64,000 bases of DNA, from the NCBI GenBank assembly GCA_012862575.1, contig BLSF01000036.1, positions 394,574 to 458,573 of the forward strand, given 5' to 3'. The translations under genes were made by a program, and so were the position numbers. The stretch's first letter is position 1; the number at the start of each line of letters is the position of its first letter. The notes under the pieces were generated by a model that saw only the letters and a program-made list of their open reading frames with translations, had not been told where the DNA came from and did not search any database. Shown in pieces: positions 12,158 to 22,885 of this stretch. Source of the stretch: Parietichytrium sp. I65-24A. Its lineage: Eukaryota; Sar; Bigyra; Thraustochytrida; Thraustochytriidae.

Positions 12158-13155
12158 TCTCGTCTCTTCTTTTACTGCTCTGGGTCCACAGACACAGCCT
12201 CCGCAAACCAACGTCCCAAAGCGCCTTCCCGTCGCTCAGCTCACTCAGCTCGCTCTTCGAACACGGCTACGCGATCATACTCTACCAGTCGGCCAAGATC
12301 TTCAAAGCGTCGAGCACCCAACTGCAAAACGCCGTCGAGATCCCTTCGTCCTCTCCTTTTGCTTCTTCTTGTTCCAGTCTCTCTCTCTCTGTCTGTCTCT
12401 CTGTCTGTGTGTCAATTGTTCACTGTCAATGTTCTATTTGATTTGAAGACACAAAGACGGAAAGGAAGGAAGTTAGTTGTCCAACGCGCACAATACTCCA
12501 ACAAACTTCAACACTCAACACATCTGGACTCTCAACTCACTCAACAACACTCGACGCTCTTCTCTCTGTTCTACTCGAGTATCCAATACCGTGACTCTCG
12601 TAGTATTACCCGCTCTCTCTAACCACGCGTAGCAGTCCACCAGCTGCGGAACGCAATCGACCAGAGGCTGTTTAGAGATGCTTAGAGAGCTTAGAGTGTC
12701 CCATTGAATAGCATAGTAGTTGCAGAGATGTGGCGCTGACTCCCAGTGATTCCGTTAGCTGGAAGACACTGTTGCGCTAGTAGATAGGCCTCGGTAGTAA
12801 GCAGAGGAGAGGAAGGCACTATGATTTGGGTTAGGACTCTCTCTCTCTCACTCCCTAAATATCCCTAAATACTTACTCTCTACATCTCTCTACTCTCATA
12901 CACTCAATCGATGGACGATGCTGACAATGCTGACCAACCAAAGTCAAAGTCAAAGTGGAAGCAAGTTGTGTAGTCTGCAGTAGACCTGCCTAGTTGAATG
13001 AATGAAAGCAGACATAGGAAAACACTGGAAAACAATAGAAACAAGAACATTGGAAACATTGTCCAGAGACATTGGAAACTTTGGAAACATTGGAGACATT
13101 GGAGACGCTGGAGACGCTGGAGACACTGAAGATTGCAAGGTAAACGAGAGTGGCG
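12158..13155. other. Intergenic (divergent promoter region)
   Basis: This region separates divergent GlyRS (-) and RRM protein (+). It holds a CT-rich tract near 12375-12410 and a 9-bp tandem repeat just upstream of the RRM gene (listed separately). No gene seen. Confidence 0.6.
13064..13129 (+). repeat. 9-bp tandem repeat GGAGACATT-like
   Basis: About seven imperfect copies of a 9-bp unit (GGAAACATT drifting to GGAGACATT and GGAGACGCT) end 27 bp before the RRM gene start, probably in its 5' leader. The period keeps a frame open but there is no ATG in it that joins the gene. Confidence 0.75.
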
Positions 13156-14370
13156 ATGGGCGACAGCGCGGGGAAGAAGAGGCAGAGGTCCGGAGATGCC
13201 GTGCTCAGACGAGAAAAGGCGGATCCATTCGCGGCCGCAGAGCATACGGCGAAGCGCCAGAAGGAAGCGGATGTCGCCGTGAGCGCAGTCGCTGAAAAGT
13301 CCTCAGAAGATAGGGAGGCACTCAAGGCGGAAAGGAAAGCACGCAAGAAGGAGAAATGGGCCGACAAGGAGAAGCGCACACTGTTTCTGAACCAGATCGC
13401 GTACGAATGCACAGAGGAGGAGCTGAAAAGCTTTGTGGCAAGCGCAAGCGGGCTGATGGCCGTGAATTTGACCGAGGTGCGCATGGTAAAAGATAAGAGC
13501 GGAAAGTTCAAGGGCATGGCGCTTGTTGTGTTTGACACTGCTGAAAATCGCGACAAGGCTCTGAAAATCGACAAAAAGAAACTTCGAGGCCGGCAGGTGA
13601 ATGCTCAAAAGTGTGCATCTAAAGAGGAGCTCACAGAGGAGAAGGAGCAAAAGTTAAAAGACGGCTTCATGCGACCTGAAGCTGTCGAAAAACTCTTTGC
13701 CAAAGCAAACCGCACTTTTGAAGGCACTCCTTCTGTTTTCATGTCGAATTTTGACGCAGGGGTTATCAGTCTCATGAAGAGGAGCAAGCATGTAGTGGTC
13801 GACAAAGCGCTCACTGAGTTCATGGAGTCGCGGAAAAAGGAAGTCAAGATGAAAAATGAAAACTCGTTCATGTTTTCCCTTCTACACAAGTTCGCTGACG
13901 AAGGTGCTGGCAAACAGAGTGGAGCGCGTGACAAGCAATCAAAGAAAAAGGACTCGAAGAAGCCGTCTGTCGCTACGAAAGGTGGAGCAGAAAACGCTCT
14001 GTCTGCCCAAGAGGTTGAAAAGATCATCGAGTCAAGCTCCAAACCGAGAAGGTCAAAGAAAACCAGTGAGCACGGGCGTGTGCCAATCCAAGTCAACTCG
14101 AGTTGGAAGGCATTCGATGAGGAATCGAGAAACGCCATGCTTCAATTGAGCGCCCCGGAACTGAAGCGCAAACTCGCCGACTTTTACAAGTCGAACTTGG
14201 ACAAACACAGCACGGATGACGACAAGAACGAATTTTTCCGCAAAATTGCAAAGCAACAGGCACCAACCAGCGAGAAGAAGAACAAGAGAGCTGATAAGTC
14301 GGGCCCCAAAAAGGGATTCAGAAAACCTGCTCCAAGAAAAGGCAACTACAAGGGGAACTTTAAAAAGTAA
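13156..14370 (+). CDS. RRM-domain RNA-binding protein, probably nucleolar
   Basis: 404 residues from the ATG at 13156 (MGDSAGKKRQ). A basic N-terminal segment is followed by one RNA-recognition motif. RNP2 is LFLNQI (about residues 75-80) and RNP1 is GKFKGMALVVF (about 115-125), so the key aromatic/Leu positions are partly conserved. The rest is Lys/Ser-rich, and the C-terminus is Lys/Gly/Pro basic (ending KGNFKK). The overall shape, one RRM between charged tails, resembles Nop12/RBM34- or SART3-like RNA-processing factors, but I cannot assign an orthologue. Nuclear or nucleolar location is inferred from the basic tails only. It converges with the hydrolase gene 340 bp downstream. Confidence 0.75.
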   Translation: MGDSAGKKRQRSGDAVLRREKADPFAAAEHTAKRQKEADVAVSAVAEKSSEDREALKAERKARKKEKWADKEKRTLFLNQIAYECTEEELKSFVASASGLMAVNLTEVRMVKDKSGKFKGMALVVFDTAENRDKALKIDKKKLRGRQVNAQKCASKEELTEEKEQKLKDGFMRPEAVEKLFAKANRTFEGTPSVFMSNFDAGVISLMKRSKHVVVDKALTEFMESRKKEVKMKNENSFMFSLLHKFADEGAGKQSGARDKQSKKKDSKKPSVATKGGAENALSAQEVEKIIESSSKPRRSKKTSEHGRVPIQVNSSWKAFDEESRNAMLQLSAPELKRKLADFYKSNLDKHSTDDDKNEFFRKIAKQQAPTSEKKNKRADKSGPKKGFRKPAPRKGNYKGNFKK

Positions 14371-14711
14371 ATCCTTTCAGACACACGAGCCTGGAGAGCT
14401 AACAGCGCCAGACGCGATTTTAAAAACTTCCAGGAAGCAAATTTGTAGTTTTTTTCCATTCATTGAACAAAGGCGGATCCGGCGCTGGCGAATTCTTCAT
14501 TGTTTTTCTTTTTATATTAAAAAAGTATGAAACTAATGTCTGACACGAGTTGAGAGAAACAGGGGAAAATTAGGTGTTCAATATGTTTATAGTAGTGTGC
14601 GGTATGCATGATAAGACAAAAAAGAAAAAGGCCAGGTAACTTGTCCCATCCGTTCAAGACAGCACAGTGGGAAAGCGGAAAAAGTACAGAAAAAACAAAG
14701 GTGCTCGCAGC
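14371..14711. other. Intergenic between convergent genes
   Basis: Spacer holding both 3' ends. A-rich stretches could serve polyadenylation; no gene visible. Confidence 0.6.
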
Positions 14712-15953
14712 TCAGCACGCCTCTTGCGTGTAGTGATGTTCACAGGCGTGAATCCACTCAAGAATTACGCGGTCCATGTAACTCTCGTAGCCGCTGGCAC
14801 CTTCAGCCCAGGACACGTGTCCTCCACGCTTGGTTCGTGCGATACAGAGGCCAGGTCCAAACATTTGGCTCTCCTCGATGGCTTCGGCACCATCAATTGC
14901 ACACACTGGATCGTCATCTGCAGAGAAGGCCAAGGTCGGGATATGAATATCCTTTGCATGTGTGATTGGCGACGCGTGGAAGTAGTAGTCGTCCACGGAA
15001 TCAAAGTTCCACGCGCGAATAGTGCAGTGCTCGTCAAACTCCCTGGTGTTCACGGCTGTGAGAGCCTTGTCCAAGTCAATGTCAGGGTGCTGGCTGATGA
15101 TGTCTTTGTTTGTGGAGGTGTAGTTTTTAAGGCTCGCAGCCAAGAACTTGCGCGACCATACCTCAAAATATGGCGAGACTTTGTTGAAGTCCCAGCACGG
15201 GCTGAGGACAATGGCTCCGGAAAGCTTGCACTCTTTTCCAGAGCGGCCGACATAGTTGGAAAGCAGGCAAGCGCCGAGACTGTAGCCAATTCCGTAAATG
15301 TGTGAGTTAGGGTTTCTTGCCTTGAGAGAGTCCACGACCTGCCACATGTCGTTGTAGCCAGCAGCGCTAAAGCCGAGGGGAGTAGTAAGAGGGACGCCAC
15401 CGCAGCCTCGAGCCACCATCACGCAGATGCGATACTCGCGCGTGGCTAGAAGGCAACGGATCGCGCTCATCACGTAGTGAGAGCGACTGCATCCTGCAAG
15501 TCCGTGGTGAATAAAGATGATCGGCTTGGATGCATCATCCCGGTCAGCAGCCTTCATGTCACCGCACCCGGTCACCCAATCCAGTCCAACGGTACCCTCA
15601 CAATCCAGTGCAAAGAGCTCGCGATCATAAGTCACTTCAGCAACAGGCTTTGACCTTCGCAGAATGTTGTGAAGGATGGTATGCATGGACCCCACCAAGA
15701 ACTGGCTCCCGATTGACATCCACAACGGGGGGCGGTATCCCTCCTTGAGCGTCTTGCTGGTAGCCCTCCATCCCTCCAACACCGGGTGCGCCTTTTCGGG
15801 GTGCGCCAGCCTCACCGCCTCTCGAAGCGACCTGTACCATCGCATAAAATACGCCACCGCCGCAAGCCACAGCACAGTCTTCCTAGTAGCCAAAAGCGCC
15901 AGCGCCTTCACCAGTGCGCGTGCCGCGACCTTGGTCTTGCCAACACCTGACAT
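14712..15953 (-). CDS. Alpha/beta hydrolase of the ABHD1/2/3 - YheT family
   Basis: Probable membrane-associated serine hydrolase acting on lipid esters. The 413-residue product starts at the ATG at 15953. A hydrophobic N-terminal segment (about 22-40, VLWLAAVAYF) could anchor it. IIFIHHGLAGCSRSHYV matches the family's oxyanion-loop block, GYSLGACL is the nucleophile elbow (Ser), ADDDPV carries the acid, and RGGHVSW the catalytic His, so the full triad is present. The family (YheT in bacteria, EMB8 in plants, ABHD3 in animals) includes phospholipases and acyl hydrolases; substrate unknown here. Length is normal for the family. Confidence 0.92.
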   Translation of the reverse strand: MSGVGKTKVAARALVKALALLATRKTVLWLAAVAYFMRWYRSLREAVRLAHPEKAHPVLEGWRATSKTLKEGYRPPLWMSIGSQFLVGSMHTILHNILRRSKPVAEVTYDRELFALDCEGTVGLDWVTGCGDMKAADRDDASKPIIFIHHGLAGCSRSHYVMSAIRCLLATREYRICVMVARGCGGVPLTTPLGFSAAGYNDMWQVVDSLKARNPNSHIYGIGYSLGACLLSNYVGRSGKECKLSGAIVLSPCWDFNKVSPYFEVWSRKFLAASLKNYTSTNKDIISQHPDIDLDKALTAVNTREFDEHCTIRAWNFDSVDDYYFHASPITHAKDIHIPTLAFSADDDPVCAIDGAEAIEESQMFGPGLCIARTKRGGHVSWAEGASGYESYMDRVILEWIHACEHHYTQEAC

Positions 15954-17838
15954 TGCTCCGTGTATTTATTAGACCTTTCAACACGTTTTAGCTCGCGGGA
16001 ACAAACAAGCGATCTACCCACTAGGCTCTCTCCGTCCTCTTGCAAGGTTGTTCAGGGTCTGCCGCCTGTCTGCACTTCCAATCATACCTTCACTTTCAAC
16101 GCCTCGCTAGCGCACGGCCTATCTCTCCATCTCTCTATCTATTTGTAGCTATAGACCACCACCGGCGCAAGGCTTCTCTACTGTCTTCATTACTATTTTT
16201 TATTTCCAACCAAGTGTTGTATGACAGTCAGTAAGCACGAGCTCACTGGACACACCACGGACACACCCACCCAACTGATCCACTGATCATCAAAACTGTT
16301 GATTGATTATCAACAACTGAAGATCAGATGCTCGCCCGCCAGTGCCTGGATCCTCGACTCATCCGCTTCCCTCGCAGAACTCGCCGGGTAGGATGCCGTA
16401 TCGTTCCGCTCGGGACGGTCCTCTTTTGAGACTGTTGGGATCTGTTGGAAGTGTTGGAAGATGTTGGAAGATTGGTTTATCAAGGATCGCGTCTCTGGTG
16501 TCTCTGGATGAAAATCCCTCTTTGAACTTGTTGAACGCACTGGCAATTAATCCCGTGACCTTTCTCTCGACGTGTCTTTTGTTGACCGTGAAATTGATCT
16601 TTAAAAATTCACTCTCAAATGCTCGCAAACAGACTTTCGATCAACAGAATTCAGAACAGATTCTTTCTGCTTACAATCAAAATCGTACCTCTTGGACGAT
16701 GGAAACTTTGCGTCGAACCAGTCACACCCAAAACATCCCAAAACCATCACAATCACAATGATTTTGGCCTTTTCCAACTGCCTGCTTGTCTCGTTCTCCA
16801 CCATTCTCCACCAATGAGTCAGATGAAGATGGAAAGTGAAATGTTTCACGCCCACATCTCGAGTAGAATGCACGTAAGAATTGCTACCAATCCAATGGAG
16901 CGCATTTGGACTTTTTGAACTTTTTGGACCCGGACTATAGAGGGCTGACCCAATAAGCGCAACCTACCCATTTGCATAACCCTTGATTTCGAAAAACGAA
17001 ACAATTTTTACGGCCAGCTCCACCTAGTCGAATCTTGGGACTAATTAGTGATCCGTGTACTATTGTTTGAACTGGCACAGCGTTAATTCGATCCGATAAG
17101 CTAGGTATAGGTACATGTGTAGCATTTCTCGTTGGAATGGCGCTCAAAAATTGGTCATGACGTCATTTGAGACATTGTAAGACACGTATGGCGTAGTCCA
17201 TAGGTGTGGCACTCATATAGATGGGAGAATCCAGGCGGTCTTTCAGCCAATTTCTCCAACGGCGCTTATTGCAGGCTCTATCGATGCAGTATGATGAAAG
17301 ATCCCACTTCTACTTAGGTGACCCACCATAATAGTATTTTATCATAACGATTATCTACCTGTCAACAGTGATCCACGGTGTGCGTCACACTCCTTAAGAT
17401 CTCACCTTTATCGACCTGTGCTCATGAAGAACTTTAGAGTCTATAGGACTTGTCCGTTTCTAGGGGTTTTCAACCTGCGTCCCTATACGTCTTCTATTCA
17501 TAATACTAGTCTATTGTCGTTAAGGTATGGCTGTGAACGGAACACAGTGTGCGAAGTAGGTGTGCGTGTAATCTGCAATGAGTTCCAGGAAAAAGTGAAA
17601 TCATTTAATGCGAAACGGCACCCTCCCCAGCGGGGAACAACGAACAGCTCCTGCGAGGAATAAGCTCTGTTCGTTTTGCTCCCTCTTCTGCTCCTGACTC
17701 TTTTTGCATGATGACTATGATGACACGGGAAGGAGGGATGCGCGAGTACAGTACTCAGTACACTGTGAGGAGTTGAATTAGGTGCGGTAGAAAGACTCTC
17801 AAAGTTTCAAGTAGGTGTGCAAGCACGTGTTTGCCGAC
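15954..17838. other. Intergenic region including an AT-richer block of unknown origin
   Basis: 15954-16900 has no recognisable gene. About 16930-17560 differs in base composition (less GC, fewer GA/CT tracts) and its minus strand keeps one frame largely open across 16935-17290 with a single TGA. I recognise no protein family in it (see findings). Confidence 0.5.
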
Positions 17839-18465
17839 ATGAACGTGATTTCAGAGACAATTGCGGCGGAGCGGAGGCGGGTGTGGCAGTCGCAGAAGGG
17901 GATGATTGCAACTTTTGAGGTGCGTGGCACTTGGAGGCATACGTGTTGGTGGAGGAGTTCGGGTTTTGCTTCTTGGTTTGTTGGCAGGAACGCGAAATGT
18001 ATTGTGGATGTTAATGTGACGAGCGCTAACTTTGTGGGATCGTGAAAGGCCCCTGAGTTTGTTCAAACTGAGGCGAGCTTTGTCGAATCCCTTCGTCTGT
18101 ATGTGGAGTCTTCGAAACATTTCGTCGACGCAGCGGCTGCGAAGAATGAACAGCTTCAGGAACTCCAAGACTGTACTGCGAAAGTGACGGAAGCTTCCAA
18201 AATGCTCAAAGAGCTAGTCTGGCAGGAAGATCATCGCGAAGCTTTGCGCAAAGAGATTGCTGACTCCGCAGCTTCGGGAGAGAAGGCCAAGGCAGCTTCC
18301 CTAGAATCAGATGCGGACGATATCATGGCCGCCATCGAGAAGCTGGAGGCAAGGGCTGCGGAACTAGAACGTGGTAAAGTGAACCCAAACGTGTCTCAGG
18401 AGGCAACAAAGCGAGACATGCTTGAGCGCCTAGAAAAACTGCGAAATAAACTTGCCTCGATGTGA
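17839..18465 (+). CDS. Small coiled-coil protein, two exons
   Basis: Predicted join of 17839-17919 and 18049-18465, 165 residues (phase-0 junction). Exon 1 encodes MNVISETIAAERRRVWQSQK and ends ATFE; exon 2 resumes APEFVQTEASFVES. The intron (17920-18048, 129 nt) begins GTGCGT and ends GAAAG, with CTAAC at 18026-18030 about 20 nt before the acceptor, which supports splicing. Most of exon 2 is Ala/Glu/Lys/Leu-rich heptad-like sequence (about residues 50-165) with no catalytic motif or signal. I do not recognise the family; an adaptor or cytoskeletal subunit is only a guess. It converges on the PF16 gene. Without the splice, the exon 2 frame has a stop just upstream and no ATG start. Confidence 0.65.
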
Positions 18466-18629
18466 TTCGGCCGCTCGTTCTAGAAGTGAGCAGGGTGAAG
18501 AGACGAGAAGGTGAAACAATTTAATTCTTTGGGTTACGGGTCCCCATCAATTAACTTCTGTCTAGCAAGCTAGCAAACAACAACAGATACCAAAGCCGCC
18601 TGAATTAGGACTCCAGGCAACTCAAACGT

Positions 18630-20147
18630 TTACTCGAGAGGATCTTCGATCATCTGCATAAGCTTGTCAGCATACTTTGGCGAATAGTACTCGACAATCT
18701 CTGGTGGGTAGCACGCGTTAATTGCCTGAATAGACTCGGCAAGCTCGCTGCCGACCGACTCATTAAGCTCTTGCACCATCTGCAAGCCACCAGACTGTAC
18801 AAAGGATCTCTTCGCGATCCGATCGTTTGGAAGCACCTTGGCGAATTGCGCGAGGATGTATTTGACGATGTTTTGTGGAGCTTCGCGCATGAGCGGCTCC
18901 AGGGCACTGAGCGTTGTGCACTTCTTCAGCACTGCCTTCAGCGCGCGCTTCGATTTCACCTTGAGATCCTCCGAGCTATCCGCGGACATGTACACGGCAA
19001 GAAGGCGGCGAAGCACGTCCGCCTCTGCCACTGCTTGTGCATGATCTGGAGTGTGGCGGCCCACTTGTCCCAGTGCCCACGCTGCCGCAGCCTTCACATG
19101 GTCCTCTGGCTCGTGAACCAAGGCGTCCTTGAGCTGGTCAATTCCCTTTGCAACGACCACGGCGAGGGCGAGGGTTTCACTGAATGCGGAAATGTATCCC
19201 AGCGCCATAATTCCAGGGAGTCTGGCGTTGCCATTTTGTCTGGTGTTCTCCACGTAGTCTACAAGGGCAGCAGCTCCGCCTGCATTCACAATGAGCTTTG
19301 CAAGTTCTGGGGTATGCTTGGCCACCTCGCGAATGCATGTCGCGGCGTTCTTTCTGACGTGAATATCCTCGTCCTGGAGGCAGTTGAGAATATTTGGGAA
19401 GATCTCCGCTTCCACAACCATTTCAGCAAGCTCGACGGAGTGCTTTGCAATTTGAGCGAGCGCTCCGCATGCCTGCCTCTTCAACTTGGCGTCGCTATGA
19501 GAAATGAGTGGAGCGAGGTAAGGTACTGCGCCACAATCCAGGACACTCTGAGCGAGCTCTGGGGAGTGCTTGCAGATATCCGACAATGCGGATGCGCAAA
19601 TGCGCTTCAAGGAGAGCTCAGGCTCTTGAATGCACAAGATCAAAAGCGGGACTGCTCCTGAATGAACAATTGCGTTGGCCAGCTCTGCTGTGTGCCCGGC
19701 GATGTACCCGATCGCCCAGGCTGCAGACTCCTTCACGCTTGGGTCGAACTCCTCCAAGCAGTTGCAAAGTGACTCTAGGGCGCCTGCGTCTACGACCGCA
19801 TGGGCCAACTCTGGAGAGTGCTTTGCGACCGAGCGCAGCACAAATGCTGCCGCCTTCTTGTAAAATCTGTTCTGCTCCGACAGCGAATACACAAGTTGTG
19901 GAAGAATCTCGTTCGAAACGACCGCCTCCGCAAGGTCGTCCGAATAGTTTGCCAAACGACCGAGAGCGAGAGCTGCAGTCTGCTGGATACTTGGCACGTT
20001 GTCCAGCAAGAGCGGGCGCAAAAGCTGCATCACACCGGCATTTTGCAAGAACTCAATGTTCTGTGGCCTGGACGCCATCTCCGCCACGGACTGCGCGAAG
20101 GACTGCCTCGCCTTCTGGTAATTCTCAAACACATGGATAGCCTGCAT
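18630..20147 (-). CDS. Axonemal central-apparatus armadillo protein PF16/SPAG6
   Basis: PF16 (Chlamydomonas) / SPAG6 (mammals) stabilises the C1 microtubule of the flagellar central pair. The 505-residue product begins MQAIHVFENYQKARQSFAQS, the characteristic opening of this family. It is then built from consecutive armadillo repeats of about 42 residues with recurring AKHSPELA or similar helices. The C-terminal block (YPPEIVEYYSPKYADKLMQM) is also family-typical. Length equals that of known orthologues (about 500-510). A clear ATG at 20147 starts the frame. This gene is the best evidence that the organism builds a motile 9+2 flagellum at some stage. Confidence 0.95.
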   Translation of the reverse strand: MQAIHVFENYQKARQSFAQSVAEMASRPQNIEFLQNAGVMQLLRPLLLDNVPSIQQTAALALGRLANYSDDLAEAVVSNEILPQLVYSLSEQNRFYKKAAAFVLRSVAKHSPELAHAVVDAGALESLCNCLEEFDPSVKESAAWAIGYIAGHTAELANAIVHSGAVPLLILCIQEPELSLKRICASALSDICKHSPELAQSVLDCGAVPYLAPLISHSDAKLKRQACGALAQIAKHSVELAEMVVEAEIFPNILNCLQDEDIHVRKNAATCIREVAKHTPELAKLIVNAGGAAALVDYVENTRQNGNARLPGIMALGYISAFSETLALAVVVAKGIDQLKDALVHEPEDHVKAAAAWALGQVGRHTPDHAQAVAEADVLRRLLAVYMSADSSEDLKVKSKRALKAVLKKCTTLSALEPLMREAPQNIVKYILAQFAKVLPNDRIAKRSFVQSGGLQMVQELNESVGSELAESIQAINACYPPEIVEYYSPKYADKLMQMIEDPLE

Positions 20148-21733
20148 CTTGCCGACGCTGCCTGCTCTCTACCTGCCTTCCAACCCACGCTCCCCTGACC
20201 TGCAACTCTGCCCGTGTCCTCGTCGAACAATGCCTTCGTGGGTGCTTGCCTCCCGCTCTCTGCAACGCACTCGCGATGGATGGTTGAACCGTCTCCGTGT
20301 CGCCGATGCCTTGAGGCAATGAATGCTTTGTCTCTCTCAGTCTGGCAGTCTCTGTGCCGAGTGCCGCTCTACCTTTCTTGCAACACCTTCCTATCTCATA
20401 CAATAGCAAACCAATGACTCTCCCTTCCTGTGTCTATTCCGAGTCCTTGCAATACGCAACCGCTCTCTGCCCTCTCTAACTCTAGCTCACTCCAAGATGC
20501 CCCGTCTTTCTGACTGACCATGGCCATATCCTACTCATCAATTGTATTCTTGGCCTAGGCTTCATGCGCTTCTATTGGTGTGACATGGCTTTCAGGTAGC
20601 CTTCTTTGAAGACGAATGCACTCTGTTGTTGACTCGGATTACCCTCTCGAAACGGACCTGTTTCTAACGGAACTTTTGATATGGTTTTGTGGTTACCAGA
20701 CCATGCGTATTTAGTTATATGCGATGAGAGACACTAGGGGGTCTGGTGGGAACAGCGTCGAGACGAATAGAGGCGTTCGAAGTTTGCGCTCAATGCGTGC
20801 AACATTTTCGAGGAATGGATAGGTCGTGCAAGAGAAAGCAAAAGGCAATCATGACCATTTGTTTCAAGCGAATTCAGCTGGCTTGTGCGAGAAACTCGAG
20901 ACGACCTGCACCCAGGAGCCAATATTCACGCAGAGCTTGCAGGGATGATCTTCAAAATTATACGTAACAGCTGTAGAGGTAGAGCTATCGTTCACCGTGG
21001 ACACTTGTCGTCTCCATGACCTGAGCAACCCATTCTGATTGGGCTGCAGCTTTCTGTTATACAGCGATGTGTGGCCTTGTTTTCGCAGTCTGTAACGCTG
21101 GTTGCCACATGGTGAGAGTCGGGAAGAAATAAGCTATGCGAAACAGGTCAAGAATTTTGGGAGGAGAATTAAGGCTACCCAACAACACTGCATTTCAAAT
21201 CAAGCAAAACTTGCCGAAAGGTGCTTCCACCATCATTTGTGATGCTCTTGCCAGGCTTCCGTTGAACGGATCTCACGATTAATGACACGCTTCACCAACT
21301 CACAAGCTTTCAAATCCGGTTGCCAGTATGAAATATTTGGAGCACACATTTTTGTATTTCGTTGCCGCGGATTTTGAACCTGAAGGCCGCCCTCATTTTG
21401 CTCTGCCGAGGAAGGTTTAAAAAGGTAGCACGCGCATCTTGAAAACGAATCAAATCTTCACCAATACAGTTCCTACTAATTTCATGGGCTAATACGTGCC
21501 GAAGAGCATTTGATGGCTATGCTTCCAACAGGTGTGAATAGCTGGTCTTCCCAGGAACATGAAAAGGGATGGCCACGCGCGCCCAGGCTGTTTTTGAGTA
21601 CCATCATTTTATGAACTTCAGGTGAACTCCCCAAGCTCGCCAAACTCGTGCCGAGCTCCACGGGGTTGGCTGCGGGCGCGATTCAGACAACCACCCGGAC
21701 CTTGTGGCACGCAAGGTTGCGGAGCAAGATACA
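20148..21733. other. Intergenic region, no supportable gene
   Basis: About 1.6 kb of spacer upstream of both PF16 (-) and the C2-like gene (+). Open frames here are short and lack recognisable features. Confidence 0.55.
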
Positions 21734-22885
21734 ATGTTTCAAAGCTTTCAGCGCAAGTTCGGCCTGCTCCGCGCTGACTCGGACGGGCCAGAGACGACAG
21801 CGGTGCGACCCGCCTTAAAAGAAAACAATCCCGGCGTGGCTGGCTCCTTACTCTTTCCGACAAACACAAGCCACTCGCACGCGAGTGAGAATCACGCGCC
21901 ACGTGAACCCCAACCCCATGTTTCGGAGGTTACCAGTGTAACCCACCCAGAACGTGGGTCAAGCACTGTGGATCATTCGGAGGAGGAGTCCGGAGCTCAG
22001 GCAAATGCACAGAATATCCTCAGCAGCACTTTGGCAGAGCTGCTTGATGGAGAGAACTCGTACCCCCTGGTCAGTGGGGTGCTGGCCGTCAAGGTGGTCT
22101 CGGCAGAGGTTCGTGGCGAGGTCGGGAAGGATTGCTTCGTCTTCTCGCGATTGCAGGTCAGAAACATTACCAAATTCACTGAAAATGCGACTCGTTGGGG
22201 CGACAAGCTGACATGGGGCGAGATGACATACTTTCCTATTCGCATCGTGCGCAACGCACGCCATCCCTTTAATCTCTTCCAAGTTGACGTCTTTTCTGCG
22301 CCTCATCATGTTCCGTTTGCTGAAGCCATCCGCGACTCTCAACATATTTTGGGTTCGGTTCCCTTTCATATCCACGACTTGGTGAAGGGGTCTCCTTCCA
22401 CAGGCTCTTTTACTTTGCTGAAGGGGCACCGTCCAGTCGGCAAAGTCAACTTGGAAATATACTTTTCATACGGAACCTACGGGTTTGGTTATTCGCCGCA
22501 ATTCAAGGATGGCGAGTCTGCAAGCAATCACGTCCAATTCTCCATGCTGCCGAGGAGCATACCGAACACGCGCGACCCTTGGAGCCAGACCCTTGTTGTC
22601 TCTGCACAAAGAACTCACGCTCGGGTTCTTGACGAGGAACATCACGAGGACGATTATCCTCTTATTCATGCCCGGATGAAACGCCTGCAAAATTTGCGAA
22701 GCCAATATGACACCATTGACCCCCGAGAGCGAATGGACAAGTTGGCCTTTTTGTATCGCCAGATCAACAATACATCAACGAAGCAAAGCATGAGCACTCC
22801 GCCCATCTTTGCGGAGAACAACATGAGTGTCTCACGGAGTCCTGCGTTTTTCCAGAACTTCATGCGGCCTACATTGTCATCCTGA
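21734..22885 (+). CDS. C2-like domain protein, unknown function
   Basis: 383 residues from the ATG at 21734 (MFQSFQRKFGLL, ACAATG context); a longer frame uses only a GTG. The first ~90 residues are polar and probably disordered. About 105-250 form a beta-rich region (SGVLAVKVVSAEV, CFVFSRLQV, PFNLFQVDVFS, GKVNLEIYFSYGTYG) with the layout of a C2 domain: opening strand, central NLFQVDV strand and closing VNLEIYF strand. Clear calcium-binding Asp pairs are not obvious, so Ca2+ binding is doubtful. The C-terminus has a helical RMDKLAFLYRQIN segment. Distant resemblance to animal C2CD6-type sperm proteins is possible but unproven. Confidence 0.7.
   Translation: MFQSFQRKFGLLRADSDGPETTAVRPALKENNPGVAGSLLFPTNTSHSHASENHAPREPQPHVSEVTSVTHPERGSSTVDHSEEESGAQANAQNILSSTLAELLDGENSYPLVSGVLAVKVVSAEVRGEVGKDCFVFSRLQVRNITKFTENATRWGDKLTWGEMTYFPIRIVRNARHPFNLFQVDVFSAPHHVPFAEAIRDSQHILGSVPFHIHDLVKGSPSTGSFTLLKGHRPVGKVNLEIYFSYGTYGFGYSPQFKDGESASNHVQFSMLPRSIPNTRDPWSQTLVVSAQRTHARVLDEEHHEDDYPLIHARMKRLQNLRSQYDTIDPRERMDKLAFLYRQINNTSTKQSMSTPPIFAENNMSVSRSPAFFQNFMRPTLSS

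Noticed and set aside
18771-19661. 296-codon plus-strand frame opposite PF16
   Set aside because: Antisense shadow of the armadillo repeats; no independent features.
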